A stretch of DNA of 64,000 nucleotides from Eutrigla gurnardus (taxonomy: Eukaryota; Chordata; Actinopteri; Perciformes; Triglidae), in contig OY741271.1 of NCBI GenBank assembly GCA_963514095.1, positions 14,004,772 to 14,068,771 on the forward strand, in the 5' to 3' direction. Numbering within the stretch: the first letter of the stretch is position 1; the number at the start of each line of letters is the position of its first letter. This document shows positions 21,958-33,967 of the stretch, piece after piece. Under the pieces are notes generated by a model that did not search any database, was not told the DNA's origin, and saw only the letters and a program-made list of their open reading frames with translations. Position numbers and translations under genes: made by a program.

Positions 21958-24900
21958 GTCTACTGATACTTTACATGAGTAGTTTAAATAAATCCTATTC
22001 AAATAAGTACATTAAAGTAATAAAATAGACATCTTAATTTCAAAGTCAACACAGTGGAACAAGTTGAAACCCATGCTGCTGAATTTGCAACTTGCACTTC
22101 CGCTTAGGTTTGAAATTTGAGCCCACGTCATTTGTTCAATGTGGAAATGTGTCATCGCTGACTAATTTAACTGCTCTCACAAATACAATCAAACGAGTGA
22201 ACAGAGACATCCACTGACGCACAGGGCAAACTACATTTTTGTAATCCGTAATTGTTTTTTTGTTTTTTTCAAGTCGCATTGTCTACATATACCGGTTTTA
22301 TCTGTCAATATTAAAAATGTTCCTTTTCTTTTTGGGATCTATTTTTCACCTTGCTATACTATAATATATATATATAATATACAGCTTTCAGAGTGACATT
22401 AAAACCACAAAATACATAAATACAAACAAATACATAAAAAATACAGTACTAACGTGGATGTTCTTGTTTTCTATATAGGTGGGTGATTTTAGCCACCAAA
22501 ATATTTTATCATTTTTTGTTTTTTTAAAGCTACATCATGGTAACACTTGCTGGGGTTTGGACACTTCCTTGCTTTGCCTGGTATGTAAACGTTGGGTATA
22601 AACAATCATTAGATTAATACATTTTGCTTCTCCAGTGCATTTTGTCATGCAATCCAACCCATCTATCTAGTGAAGTCAAACGTATTTATTTAAAATAAAA
22701 TCACAAATGTGCTTCAAAGGGGCTGGAAAGCTTAATTTCAGCAGATGTGATCCGAAGCTTTGCAGCATCACTGCAGATCCAAGATAAATATCCATGTAGC
22801 AGAATACAGAAACAACAGCACATCATTATAACAGAGACCGAGGATCCCCAGAAAGTTGTTTGTTGGATCCAGCCTGAAGTGTGTGTGTGCGTGGGCGCGT
22901 GCATGTGCGTTATGTTGTCCTGACATGTGACGATGAGGAGGAGGAGGAGGAGGAGAGGGGGCAGTGAAGCAAAGCAAAGCTAGGAACAACAAGGAGAGTC
23001 GGGGAGGGGATTATTAGTCTACATGCTTATCTACATGTGATATGTTAGCGGAGAAAAAGTGTCCAAACTGTTTTTCTTTTCGTCTCGAGCTCAGCGGTGG
23101 GTCTGCTACGCGAAGGCCCGAGTCCATCTAAGTTTACGTGACCAGTCTGACGTTAGCTCCCGCTGCTAGCTAACTCCTGCCGCTGGTGACTTCAAACAAC
23201 TTGTCAACAGCCGATCGATCCCGACCGGGACCGTTTTTCGCTACGTGTGTGTGTGTTTTAGCCTGCTGGCAAAATTCTCGCAGCGTGAACATCTTGTGAA
23301 CCAGCAGCAGCATTTGGGAGAGGTAAGCGACATTGGCAAGCCTGTGAACGTTATTTAAAAGGCACACACGGGAATGTGGGTCAGCCACGCTAACAGCTAG
23401 TAGTAGTCAGCATTCAAGGTTAGTAGCTAACTAGCTAAGTTAGCTAGCGGTGCCGACTCTCTTCGACGGCCGACTGAAATGCTAAAGCTACTTATCTATG
23501 TGTTTTCTTTTCAGTAAAACAAAAAAAGAAAAAAGTTTGACTGTTGTCATGTTTGTCACTGAGCCGACTTTTAATTCCTCGACTGCTTGTATCCAGTTAT
23601 AGTCCTGTCACACACAGCAATGTTGGAAGATATTTCTAGGGCAGTGTGACAGGTTGTGTGTGCTGGACAGGTCTTTACAGTTCACGATCTGGTGTGTTTT
23701 GGTGCCACAACTTTATGAAGACAACGTTTAGACGTTGGGCCATCATGTAATGACAATATGAACTGGGAAACATTAATAGATTTGTATTAAGTACGCGCTG
23801 TCTGTCCGGGCACGGCTACATACATGGACGGATTAATCCACTAGGGGGCCGCAGGACAAATATTTAACCCCTACCCCCCAAAGCACTCTCCCCTACTGCC
23901 CTCCACCAGCGATCAACACAGCTCGGTGTGTACATAGTGCATGCACCCTGTCCCCTTAAAGCACCCAAGTACACCGTGCACCCTACCATGGAACTGAGGC
24001 AAACAATAATACAGATGTCTCCCAGCAATAGAGACAAAGTTTACTTTTAAAGATAGCTGAAATATTTAGGGAACAGAAAAGCCAACCCAAAAGCTGAGTT
24101 TGGCTTAGCGCTCTTGAATTGTGGAGTCCTTTTTTATATCTTTATTGAAATGTGGCCCTTATATATGTTAAGTGTTTATTTTTAAAATGTTAATTTCATC
24201 CTCACATAAATGAGAAAGTGTCTCCTGGTGTGTTAGACCCATGTGGGCATGTTGCTTAAAAATGAGCAGGACTGCTATGTCGCTATATTAGATTTTTATA
24301 TGATCCTTGAAGTGCCTTGATTTCAGTTATTAGCAAAACACACTCCTAATTGACTGCAATGTTTATTTTAGTGTTTTCTCAATTCATCTTCCAGAATGTC
24401 TACTATATCATACAATTGCCCTGATGGAGGATTGTATGCATATTACCCAAATAAAGTCGTTGCAAATTTATCTTCATTCAAAATTGAGGTGTTTAGTTAG
24501 GAGTCTTGATGGTCTGAGGCCCCTGCTTGTCTTTTCCAGTTGCCTAGTAAGTAATCCAGGCATGCCTACACAGCGTGTGTATATCATGTCATAAGCCTAT
24601 TACTATCAAGGACATTCCCTGGCTGTTCAAACACAACCTGTAGTAATGGACTGACTGGGGAAAGGACACCTAAATAAACACGCTGTCCAAGATAAGTAAA
24701 TGCATTCATTTCAGTTATGAGTGATATGCTGCCCTGAAGCTAAATAGCCACATTATATATGCATTTAACCAGTGTGCTTAACGGACGCTAAGTGGAGGAT
24801 TTTTGCTCTGCAACATGTTTTGACAAGTGCAATGCTCGGTTTGGCTAGTGAGTGCGAGTGGTCACTGGAATTGGACTGTTAACCACTCGCATGCTGGATC

Positions 24901-25104
24901 TCATAGTAAGGTTGGATGATATGTTGACTTTTGAGGCAGGTTAACCGTGATGTTGTGGTCATTCTGGCACTGTATGTAATCCACATGTTATGTATATGTT
25001 ATTCATTTTTATATTGCTTATTTAAAGTATTCTATTCTTCAATAGTGAAACTATGATGGCAACGTGACAGGAGGGGAGCCGCTGAGTCAGCTTAAACAGC
25101 ATCC
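21958..25104. other. ppard: def6-ppard spacer and ppard 5' non-coding region
   Basis: There is no coding here. A GT microsatellite and a GGA-repeat lie near 22880-22955. The GC-rich stretch 23040-23322 ends in a good donor (GGGAGAG then GTAAGCG), so I take it as the ppard untranslated first exon. A second acceptor near 25070 (GTGACAG) would begin the exon that carries the start codon. The 1.7-kb intron between them shows nothing I can name. Confidence 0.5.
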
Positions 25105-27964
25105 ATGGAAGGTACAGAGCAGCACGACAGGGTGAACGGCCACCGCAAGCCCAAATCCCCCCGGGACAAGGCTGATGTCAGGTGGACGCCGCCTGAGGGA
25201 GAGTCTGGAGGTTCAGACAGCTGTGGGGGGACAAGTGTGTCAGAGCTGACGGACCTGCAAGAGTTAAAGGCCAGGGGAAGTGAGGATGAGGAGGAAAAGG
25301 AGGAGACAGAGGTAGTTCCACCCTCTAAAAGCCTAAAAGGGGACCAGAAAAAAAAAGAGAAAAATGGTCTGGATAAGGACGTAAACAATCACAAAATGAA
25401 AAACAGCGGTGCAGCTTCCAGCTACACAGGTAAGAACTTTATTTCCAAATCCCACGACTTGATGCATAGTACCATTTTGTATGTATGCAATGAAGAAAAA
25501 CTATAGTTCAGAATTGTATTTATTTAACTGAAAATCTCTGAGATTGCCACTTTAATAGTTGTGTTTTTTTTTTAATGCAGACCTGTCTCATACCTCATCA
25601 CCCTCGCTGTCCGAACAGCTGCGTCTTGGCCAAGAAGACAGCGCAGCCTCTGGGATCAGCGTGGAGTGTAAGGTCTGCGGGGACAAGGCCTCTGGCTTTC
25701 ATTATGGCGTGCATGCCTGTGAGGGTTGCAAGGTAATCCAGTGTGTGGTACAGCAGACTAGATGAATAAGATTACAAAGTTTGACAACAGCATTGTTGTG
25801 TTGTCTGATACGAGTTGCTGAACCGGTTCTATTGTTTCCAAATCAGGGCTTTTTCCGGCGAACCGTGCGGATGAAACTGGAATACGATCGCTGTGAGCGT
25901 TCCTGCAAGATTCAGAAGAAGAATCGTAACAAGTGCCAATATTGTCGCTTCCAGAAGTGCCTGTCTTTGGGAATGTCGCATGATGGTGAGAGGGAAAATA
26001 TTTTAGCAGATGGTTAAATGGTAAATTGACCTGCATTTTTTGAAGAGAAAATACATTTTTTTATCTTTCTCGTCTCATGCAATTTGGAAACATGGAGTTA
26101 CACTAGTATTATTGAAGTGGTGGTGGAAACAGTGATGTTTTTTATTAACAAAAATGTTGCTAACAACGAACCTGTTGCAAAAACAAAATGGATGTGATTT
26201 ACTCCTGTTGTATTCACTAAAAATAAGACCAGCATGTGTGTGCGTTTATCCAGCTATCCGATATGGACGTATGCCTGAGGCGGAGAGGAAGAAGCTGGTG
26301 GCAGGCCTGCTTGCAGAAGAACTGAACCTCAGCAAACCAGGTGGCTCGGACCTGAAGACGTTGGCCAAACAAGTCAACGCAGCATACCTGAAGAACCTCA
26401 GTTTGACCAAGAAGAAGGCCCGCAGCATCCTGTCGGGCAAAACCAGCAGCACCTCGGTATGCTCTTGTAGCTTCGTCCTGGCCTTGCATATGAAATGTTT
26501 AGATAAAACATGATCATCAATGGGTCACAGGACTATGTTATTGCATCTATTGTAAGGGAACTGTTGATTTGACCCTGAACTGTTGGTTGCTTGAAATGCT
26601 ATCCTTTGTGAAATTGGAGCATACTGTATTGTTTTAATCAGCATATCTTTTTTTCTGGTTTAAAGCTTAGTCAGAAAAAATGCAAGATAACCACAAAGTA
26701 GCTGTTAACATATAATCCATTCTTGTGTTTTATGCTCGTACCGTGAAGTCTTTGAAGTTACAGATGATCATTTATGAAGACATTTTTTTTTTCTCCTCAT
26801 TTCAGCCGTTTGTGATCTACGATATGGACACACTCTGGAAGGCAGAAAGTGGTTTGGTGTGGAGCCAGCTAGTTCCAGGAGCGCCCCTGACCAAGGAGAT
26901 CGGGGTCCATGTGTTCTACCGTTGCCAGTGCACCACAGTGGAGACTGTGCGAGAGCTCACTGAGTTTGCCAAGAGCATTCCAGGGTTTGTGGACCTCTAC
27001 CTTAACGACCAGGTGAGTCTCCTGCGCTACACAAAAAGATTATTTGTATGCGGCTGATTGTTTTAGGCCCTAATTGACAATTGTCCGTGTGCTCTCTGCA
27101 GGTGACTTTGCTGAAGTACGGAGTGCACGAGGCTATTTTTGCCATGCTGCCCTCTCTCATGAACAAAGATGGACTGCTGGTGGCCAACGGTAAAGGCTTT
27201 GTGACCAGGGAGTTCCTGCGCAGCTTAAGAAAGCCCTTCAGTGAGATCATGGAGCCCAAGTTTGAGTTTGCTGTCAAGTTTAATGCTCTGGAGCTGGATG
27301 ACAGTGACCTGGCCCTGTTTGTTGCTGCCATTATTCTCTGTGGAGGTGAGACTAAAGGGTTTTTTTTGTTTTGTTTTTTTTGTATGAATATGTCACTGCT
27401 CGGTATGTTGATCATGGTCAGTTCTAAAGTCAAAGACAGCATCTTAAATGGATTAATAATTTTTATTTGGTTAATCCATTTTATGCCTCATGCTGGATCA
27501 AGGTAATGATGAAGTAATTATATCGTTAGAGACTGCTGTTATGTACTGGAACTACTAAAATAATTATAATAAGTTTTTTTTTCCCATCATACTTTTGGTG
27601 TGTCATTTGAAAGGTCTTAAAAAATGGATTTGTCCTGTCGCAGAATCCGGAAGAAACCCTGTATGTTTGCTTAGCATAAATTGTGACTCATCACATGGCG
27701 TATCTTGTTCTCCCAGATCGTCCCGGGCTCATGAACGTGAGGCAGGTGGAGCAGAGTCAGGACAACATCCTGCAAGCTCTGGACTTACACCTACATGCAA
27801 ACCACTCTGACTCAGCCTACCTCTTCCCCAAGCTGCTGCAGAAGATGGCCGACCTCCGTCAGCTAGTTACCGAGAATGTCCAGCTTGTCCAGAAGATCAA
27901 AAAGACTGAGTCGGAGACTTCACTCCACCCTCTACTACAGGAGATCTACAAAGACATGTATTAG
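25105..27964 (+). CDS. ppard: Peroxisome proliferator-activated receptor delta
   Basis: This nuclear receptor (NR1C2) binds DNA as an RXR heterodimer at PPAR response elements and activates fatty-acid oxidation genes when bound by fatty acids. Coding exons are 25105-25429, 25581-25732, 25847-25985, 26254-26456, 26806-27012, 27102-27345 and 27717-27964, phases consistent, for 505 residues. The N-terminal A/B region (about 137 residues) is acidic and longer than in human (441 total). The DNA-binding domain starts at Cys138 (CKVCGDKASGFHYGVHACEG; P-box CEGCKG). The ligand-binding domain includes FYRCQCTTVETVRELTEF and GVHEAIFAML, and the protein ends in the AF-2 helix PLLQEIYKDMY. The helix-11 His (human His413) is Asn477 here. 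The delta subtype is clear; teleost copy a or b is undecided. Confidence 0.96.
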
Positions 27965-28557
27965 CATCTCCGGCACAGACTGCATTTAGCAATACTGTTA
28001 CAGATTGAATTTACATTCATGATACTACACTGCATTCAGTAGAAGCACTGTTCCACGTTACGGGCATGGATTTTAATGTGCAGATGAGGCAAAGTCACGT
28101 GGAAAGGATAACACAATCAGCAAAGTCTTCTAAATGTCAGCATTACCCTCAGCACAGTTGTGCGTGTGTGTGCGTGTGTGTGTGCGTGTGTGTCAGAGTG
28201 AGAGTGTGAGAGATGAGCATCTGGAATCATTTGCTGAAAGTCCTAGTTTCCCACAACGGTCACTTAACAGAGAGAATGATTTGTTTTCTCACCGAGGCTG
28301 CTCCTGTTACATTCTAATAGCAAAGCTGACCCCAGAGCAGCGTCTAGAGAGGGTTTCTCCTCATTCTTTTTTCGGCTCTGTGTTTGTCTGAAGGGAAAGC
28401 ATTTCAGGTTCTGACACCAATGGCATAGCTTAAATAGAGAAGAGCCATAACGTTTGTACTGTGCAAGAGTTTCTTATGATGCCAATGTTTGGTAGAGTGA
28501 TTGTTCTCAGACTTTTGGTAAAGCTGAAGATGCACAAATTGGTTTTTGTTTACATCA

Positions 28558-28588
<31 letters not shown>

Positions 28589-28694
28589 ATGGCCGCTTCT
28601 TTGCCATTTGGTTAACAGAACACAAACTGGGCTGGCTCCAGCAGTGTAGAGCTCTCTCAAAGCAGCTGTCTGTGCAATACCGTTTCCATTTTTT

Positions 28695-28700
28695 AATAAA
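28695..28700 (+). terminator. ppard: Candidate ppard polyadenylation signal
   Basis: AATAAA lies about 730 bases after the ppard stop. The 3' UTR before it contains a TG microsatellite near 28157 and a CAT run at about 28555-28588. A longer 3' UTR beyond the T-tract at 28839-28860 is possible. Confidence 0.45.
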
Positions 28701-30034
28701 TGTGGAGATCCAAGTTATAAAGGTTTTGTCTTGAAGCCATCTACCCAAGTGGTAACTAATGGACTATGCTGCACAGATTTTTGTCTCTAAACTGACACTA
28801 TAAACACGTTACCCATTGAAGTACAAGGGACCGCATGTTTTTTTTTTTTTTTTTTTTTTTGAGACACGCAAATGATCATGAATTTGCCATTTTAAGGTTT
28901 AGCTTTTCTTAGTTTATTCTTTGTAATTGTCACTAATTATTTGTAATTGTTGATTATATTTTTAAGGGCAAAAACATGAATGATATTGTTTTATGTATTA
29001 AGTACATTGTGTTCTTTCATATAACATGCCTGCCTATTTAGTTTAGGTTGTACCAAATATATTGTCAAGCAACGAAACGTATCCTTTATGAGGAATTTGG
29101 ATTTCACACCTGAAGCAGGATTTACCTAACACCAGCATACTGTACCACCAGATCATTATTGGGAAAAATTGATGATTAGAAACCAAATTCAGCATCTCAT
29201 ATCATACCTTCTGTATTCACACAAGATATAACTACAGTCCTTGATACTACCCTTTTGTGTACAGTCTGATATGTCTTGTAATGGGAGACACAAAGTGTAA
29301 CAGTCTTAGAGTACTGTAGCCAGCATCCATAAGGTTTTTTTTCTTACCCTTATATTCATTTTTTTAAACTATACTTGTCTATGTCAGGACTGGTGCACCC
29401 AGTTCACCTTCAGAAATCTCCTCCTCGTGCTCTTAATCTGTCTTGATCCCGATCTACCTCTAATGTATGATCTGTGACATTATTTCCACGGTCTCATCTG
29501 ATCTCTGACATTTGTTGTTCTTGCCTTAATTCTTGCTGTTTGGTACACGTTGCAAATTTGACATTATAGGCTGATGTGCCGTGTTTCCTACATAGTAAAG
29601 GGTGTGAATGGATAAAACAAGAAATCGTACACCAAAAAAGTTGATGTAAGCTACCTCTCTGCCTGTCTAAGTGATGGATCAACACATTTGTTCACTAAAA
29701 CATGTTAAGACTTGAAATAATTTCGACCTTATAGTCACATGTAACATCTGCAAATCTAGTTTAGTTACATCTTACTTATAAACTTTATTAGAAATATTAA
29801 CACTGATGTTCTCTCTTTTTTTTTAAATGTAAATAATGAGATTAATTCATTACCATAACCTATTAAACGTTGGAATAGCTCAGACAAGGGGGGCGGTGGA
29901 TCTACGTAACGTATACACGTCATCATCACGTTCAATTGGTTAGTTGCTCAGTTGATTGGTAAAAAGGAACCGGCTGTCAACTATTTAGATAGTGAGGTGG
30001 AGTGTGTTTGGCGGCACGCCAAAACACACGGAGG
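28701..30034. other. ppard 3' flank and makorin promoter region
   Basis: The first kilobase is AT-rich with no coding or named repeat. At 29930-29965 two CCAAT boxes in reverse orientation (CAATTGGTTAG, GATTGGTAAA) lie about 80-100 bp before the makorin start codon and probably form its promoter. Confidence 0.4.
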
Positions 30035-33000
30035 ATGGACTCGGTCCGGGGTGGAAGTATCTGTAGGTAAGCGGCAGTTGGTTGTCTAATAAAGCCGTTA
30101 AAGTGGACCACTTGTGAGGAAGTGGTGCCTCCGATAGTGAGACATGTTGCCGTCTTGTCCGTTACTACCACGAAGAAACCTGTGCTGCTTTCTAATGCTG
30201 TCGTATTGTAAACGAAAGCGGACGTTAGAGCGAAACGATGACTGAAAAAAAGGCATTTTGTTGAAAATAATATAAAATGTGTTTTTAAGGGGGTGTTTAA
30301 AGCACTTTGCGTGGGTGGATGTCAAGAAAGAAGTGAAAAGTGACTCGTTGAAATCACGGATGTTATGCTAACGGTTAATTCGGCGGTAAATTTAGCGTTA
30401 ACATTAACTTAAATCAGTTATTGACAATCGCCTGTTTAACGCGAATCTCAACTGTCGCCGAACAAATTAATGTTGCCATGTATTAAATTTTCACGTAAAC
30501 CCATTTCCCCTCCGCGTCTGTAGTGACGTTTTAGCAGCCAGTTATCCTACCCTCGTCTCAGAGAGGCTAACTAACGCTTGCTATTTGTGGGTAACGTTAG
30601 TGTCTTTTCGTGGGACAACAGTTAAGGTGGTGAATGTCAGTTTCTGATATTGTCATCAAACTGTTGGGTTGCCAGTTCTGTCCCGAGCTCCCCAAATGCC
30701 ATTGCTAATTGCGCAAACGGTGGTCCTGTTATAGGATAACGTTACATGCTTGTTTAATGAAGGTCTGAGGCAAGACTTTACTACTCTGACTTGTGTTTCG
30801 GGACATAAAAGCAGAAGTCTTCGGTTATGACCCATGTAAAATCCAGGAGCAATTTAAAAAAACGGATAAAAGTACACTGATTTTAAACATCAATATAGAT
30901 TTTAATTAAAAGTTGACACTATCAGTGCTGTCATAGTAAACTATCAGTCTGTTCAGAGGAACTGATGATGCTGGCATGAGAAATTACCGAGAGGAGTCGG
31001 ATTATGAGGACCAAGGAGGCGTGGACACATCTGGTTGCTCCGCCAATCAGAAGAAGCCCTACCTGAGGAAGACGGGAGTAAACTTTTGGACTGCCTAATG
31101 TCTTCGCAAAGCATATTTGTACTTGTGTATTTTCGGTATCCGGTTCATATTAAATACTTTTGATATACTGAGAATTTGGCTATTTTGTTGACAATAATCT
31201 CTTATAAGTGGCAATCTAGAAACCTACAACCTAATGGCTTAATAATTGCAGCTCTTCTCTCCTCCCCTTTTTTTTTTTTTAATCATTTCAGACGTTTCAT
31301 CAATGGCTCCTGCAGATTTGGTTCAAGGTGTAATTATCGACATGAATGGCCAGTTATACCGCCGGCTCAAATATGTAGGTACTTTCAGAAAGGGGGATGC
31401 TGGTATGGTGAACGCTGCAGGTATGCTTTTAAATAAAATAAAATAGGCAACTCCTTTAGAGAATATGGAAGAGGATGTCATGCACATGGAATACCTTAGC
31501 CCTTCGATTATTTTCCTCTGCTAGGTATCTCCATGTCCTTCAACCGGATGTTGATGCAGCTGTTGCAGGTAGACGAGGTTCTGTGCCTATAGTTTCCCCC
31601 TCCTCCAGTGTGGCTTACGCTCCACCTGGCAGAAGAGGGTCAGAGCCTGCTGTTCTGCGGGTTGAGGTGACGTCCAGGCAGGAATCCGACAGGTCACGGT
31701 TGATGGTTAATATCGCAAATCCTCAACACGGCATTGGGCGGCTGGCAGCACATATTGCTGAAGAACAATTGCACGGTATTGTTTTTTTTTTTTTTTTTTT
31801 TTAAATGCATGACAATGACATTGGTTTGCATTTCCCCGATACTTTTACTTTTCTTCTCAGATGTTCAAACTCCTCTCACTGCTTCTTTGGAGTCGGTCCG
31901 AAGCTCAGAAGTTGCTCAAGCATGTGCATGTAATGGAATAACTGAGCAGGTTGGCTTCAAATAAGTGATCTTTCCGAAAGGGCAAGTGACTCAAAAGTTT
32001 AACCCAGGAGTGTTTTATACTGACTACAGAGTTTCTGTGTCCAGGAGACTTCTTCCAATGAGATGACAGAGGACGGTGCAGCTGCTGCAGCCTCTAACAC
32101 CCAGGGGAATATAGAGGAAACGGAGGCCTTCCTCATTAGTAAACGCATGACCTGTGGTATCTGCATGGATAAGGTGTACGAAAAGACGGATCCAAGAAAC
32201 CATGTTTTTGGAATCTTGCCAAACTGCAATCACTCCTTCTGTTTACAATGCATCATGACCTGGAGGAAAACAAAAGACCTCGGGCCAGATGTGGTCAAGT
32301 AGGTTTCAGCGATATTTTAATATTTTTAACTGCGTCTGACAACACACACACTTAAAAACAATGACTTGACATTGTTTTTAAATGATTATTCCTCAGGAGC
32401 TGCCCACAGTGTCGCGTGAGGTCTGCGTTTTATGTGCCTAACAAACACTGGGTTGAAGGACAAGCCAAGGAAAGCTTAATTGCTGCCTTCAAAGAGAAAT
32501 TCAGGTATGTTGTGAAATTGACTCTTGATGGCAGCAGTGATCACTACAGCTGGGCTTCAGGTCGAACACTCCATGACCATTGCAGCTGGAATTCTGTTTT
32601 TGTGGCCTACTGGGGCACATTTAATTAAATCAGAAGAAAAAGAGACGTCTTTTGAATTATTTACAAACAAAACAAACGTTTTTAAATAGAACTTGCTGGG
32701 TTTCTTCATGCTAGACATGCCACTCCAATTTGACCTTTCCATTTTCCTTGATTTTTATTTTTGACACTTCTGATCTCGGAGGTTAGTAGTAGTGATGCTC
32801 TTGCCTGACATGTTGTAGGGTTACATTCAATTGAGCAATGAAACTTGGTTGTGACAACGGTAGTTGTCAGGACCCCGGAATAAAAATGTTCCAAAAGACG
32901 TCTGAAGTTAATGTGGCTGAATCCAGCAAGATGTTGACTGTTGACATCCTCCCCTTTCATCTCCCCCCCCTTCTTTCTTTCTGTCATGTCATCTCATGAT

Positions 33001-33356
33001 TCTAGTAAGAAAAGATGCAGTTACTATACCCGATACAGATGCTGCCCCTTCAAAACGGAGTGCCTTTATCGGCATGAGAAACATGCTCGTACTCATCACG
33101 GGTCCTTTCCGGTAAATATAAACCCTATTATGTTAGCCAGTTTTCACCACCATTGGTATGTATGACGCAATGCTGTTCCATTTCCCTTACTTTCTTGTTT
33201 CTTGCTCAACAGTATTATACAGAAGACGAAGACTACGATGGTGGAGATCTGCTTAATCTTTTCATAGCCATGACCCTCCTTGTTGACGATGACGACGACG
33301 ATGATGACGACGACTTTGGCTTTCCTTTTTACCTATCTGAGGAGTATGGTTTCTAG
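30035..33356 (+). CDS. mkrn4: Makorin-family RING E3 ubiquitin ligase (makorin-4 type)
   Basis: Makorins join RNA-binding CCCH zinc fingers to a RING ubiquitin ligase. Eight exons are 30035-30066, 31292-31420, 31525-31775, 31861-31949, 32045-32298, 32397-32504, 33006-33111 and 33213-33356; phases agree, for 370 residues. Two N-terminal CCCH fingers use C10/C18/C24/H28 and C39/C47/C53/H57. The C3HC4 RING uses C204, C207, C228, H230, C233, C236, C254 and C257. A last CCCH uses C292/C301/C307/H311. The third CCCH and the makorin-specific Cys-His motif of MKRN1 are absent, which points to the fish MKRN4 group. The tail carries ten consecutive Asp. Naming beyond family level is tentative. Intron 1 (30067-31291) holds a small reading frame listed separately. 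Confidence 0.85.
30976..31098 (+). other. 40-codon open reading frame in makorin intron 1
   Basis: An ATG frame encodes 40 residues beginning MRNYREESDYEDQGGVD and ending VNFWTA, with a non-random, hydrophilic composition. A plausible acceptor (TTCAG) lies about 15-20 bases upstream, but its phase does not join makorin exon 2. It may be chance, an alternative exon or a short independent peptide. I do not recognise it. Confidence 0.25.
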
Positions 33357-33716
33357 TCTTTCATTCTTTTTGTCAGTGCTTGAAACCACTGAATGGGGGT
33401 CTTAATTGTAAAATTGTCCCCCAGAAAAACATGGTGCTTAAAATGTTGCAGATCGTTAATAATTCCCTTGACCTCTGATTTAAAGGGACTGTTCAATTCT
33501 GACCTCTCACCTAGCAGTTTGCACCATTTTCGATTTTAAAGTGTTGTGTGGATGGTCATTTTAAATGTCTATAGATGAAAAGTATACTGTACCCCTTCTT
33601 GCTAATGTCCACTACTGTTACCTGCCTTGAGCCATGAGACCCTTTACCTAGTTTTGGCAAGAATATAGACTGTAAGATTTTATTTCTTTTTAAACAAGTT
33701 GTACTTGTACACAGAA

Positions 33717-33722
33717 AATAAA
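33717..33722 (+). terminator. mkrn4: Makorin polyadenylation signal
   Basis: AATAAA follows the stop codon by about 360 bases and is followed by T- and GT-rich sequence. The next gene starts coding only 246 bases further on. Confidence 0.65.
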
Positions 33723-33807
33723 ACATTGCTTCACATTTTTGTCTCATTGAAAAGGTCTGTGGTGCTTTCTATTTACATTTGTTGTAGCGGGCTTCAAGCT
33801 ATGCTGA

Positions 33808-33875
33808 GTATTGCCGCTAGGTGGAGGTGTGGTGCACAAACCGTGCAGTTAGACTGAAGAAGAAGAAGAAATATC
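33808..33875 (-). repeat. Short teleost repeat with GAA-repeat tail
   Basis: GCCGCTAGGTGGAGGTGTGG followed by CTGAAGAAGAAGAAGAAAT resembles a common fish repeat that couples a GGTGGCGGTAAT-type core to an AAG run. It lies about 100-160 bp upstream of the fance start codon, within the likely promoter or 5' UTR. Confidence 0.4.
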
Positions 33876-33967
33876 AACAAAACTGGCGGGGTGGGCTGGG
33901 CAAGACAAACCCGTTGAGGCGTTTGTGTGTACCGTCCATACTATTATCTGCGGGCCGGGACGCCGGT

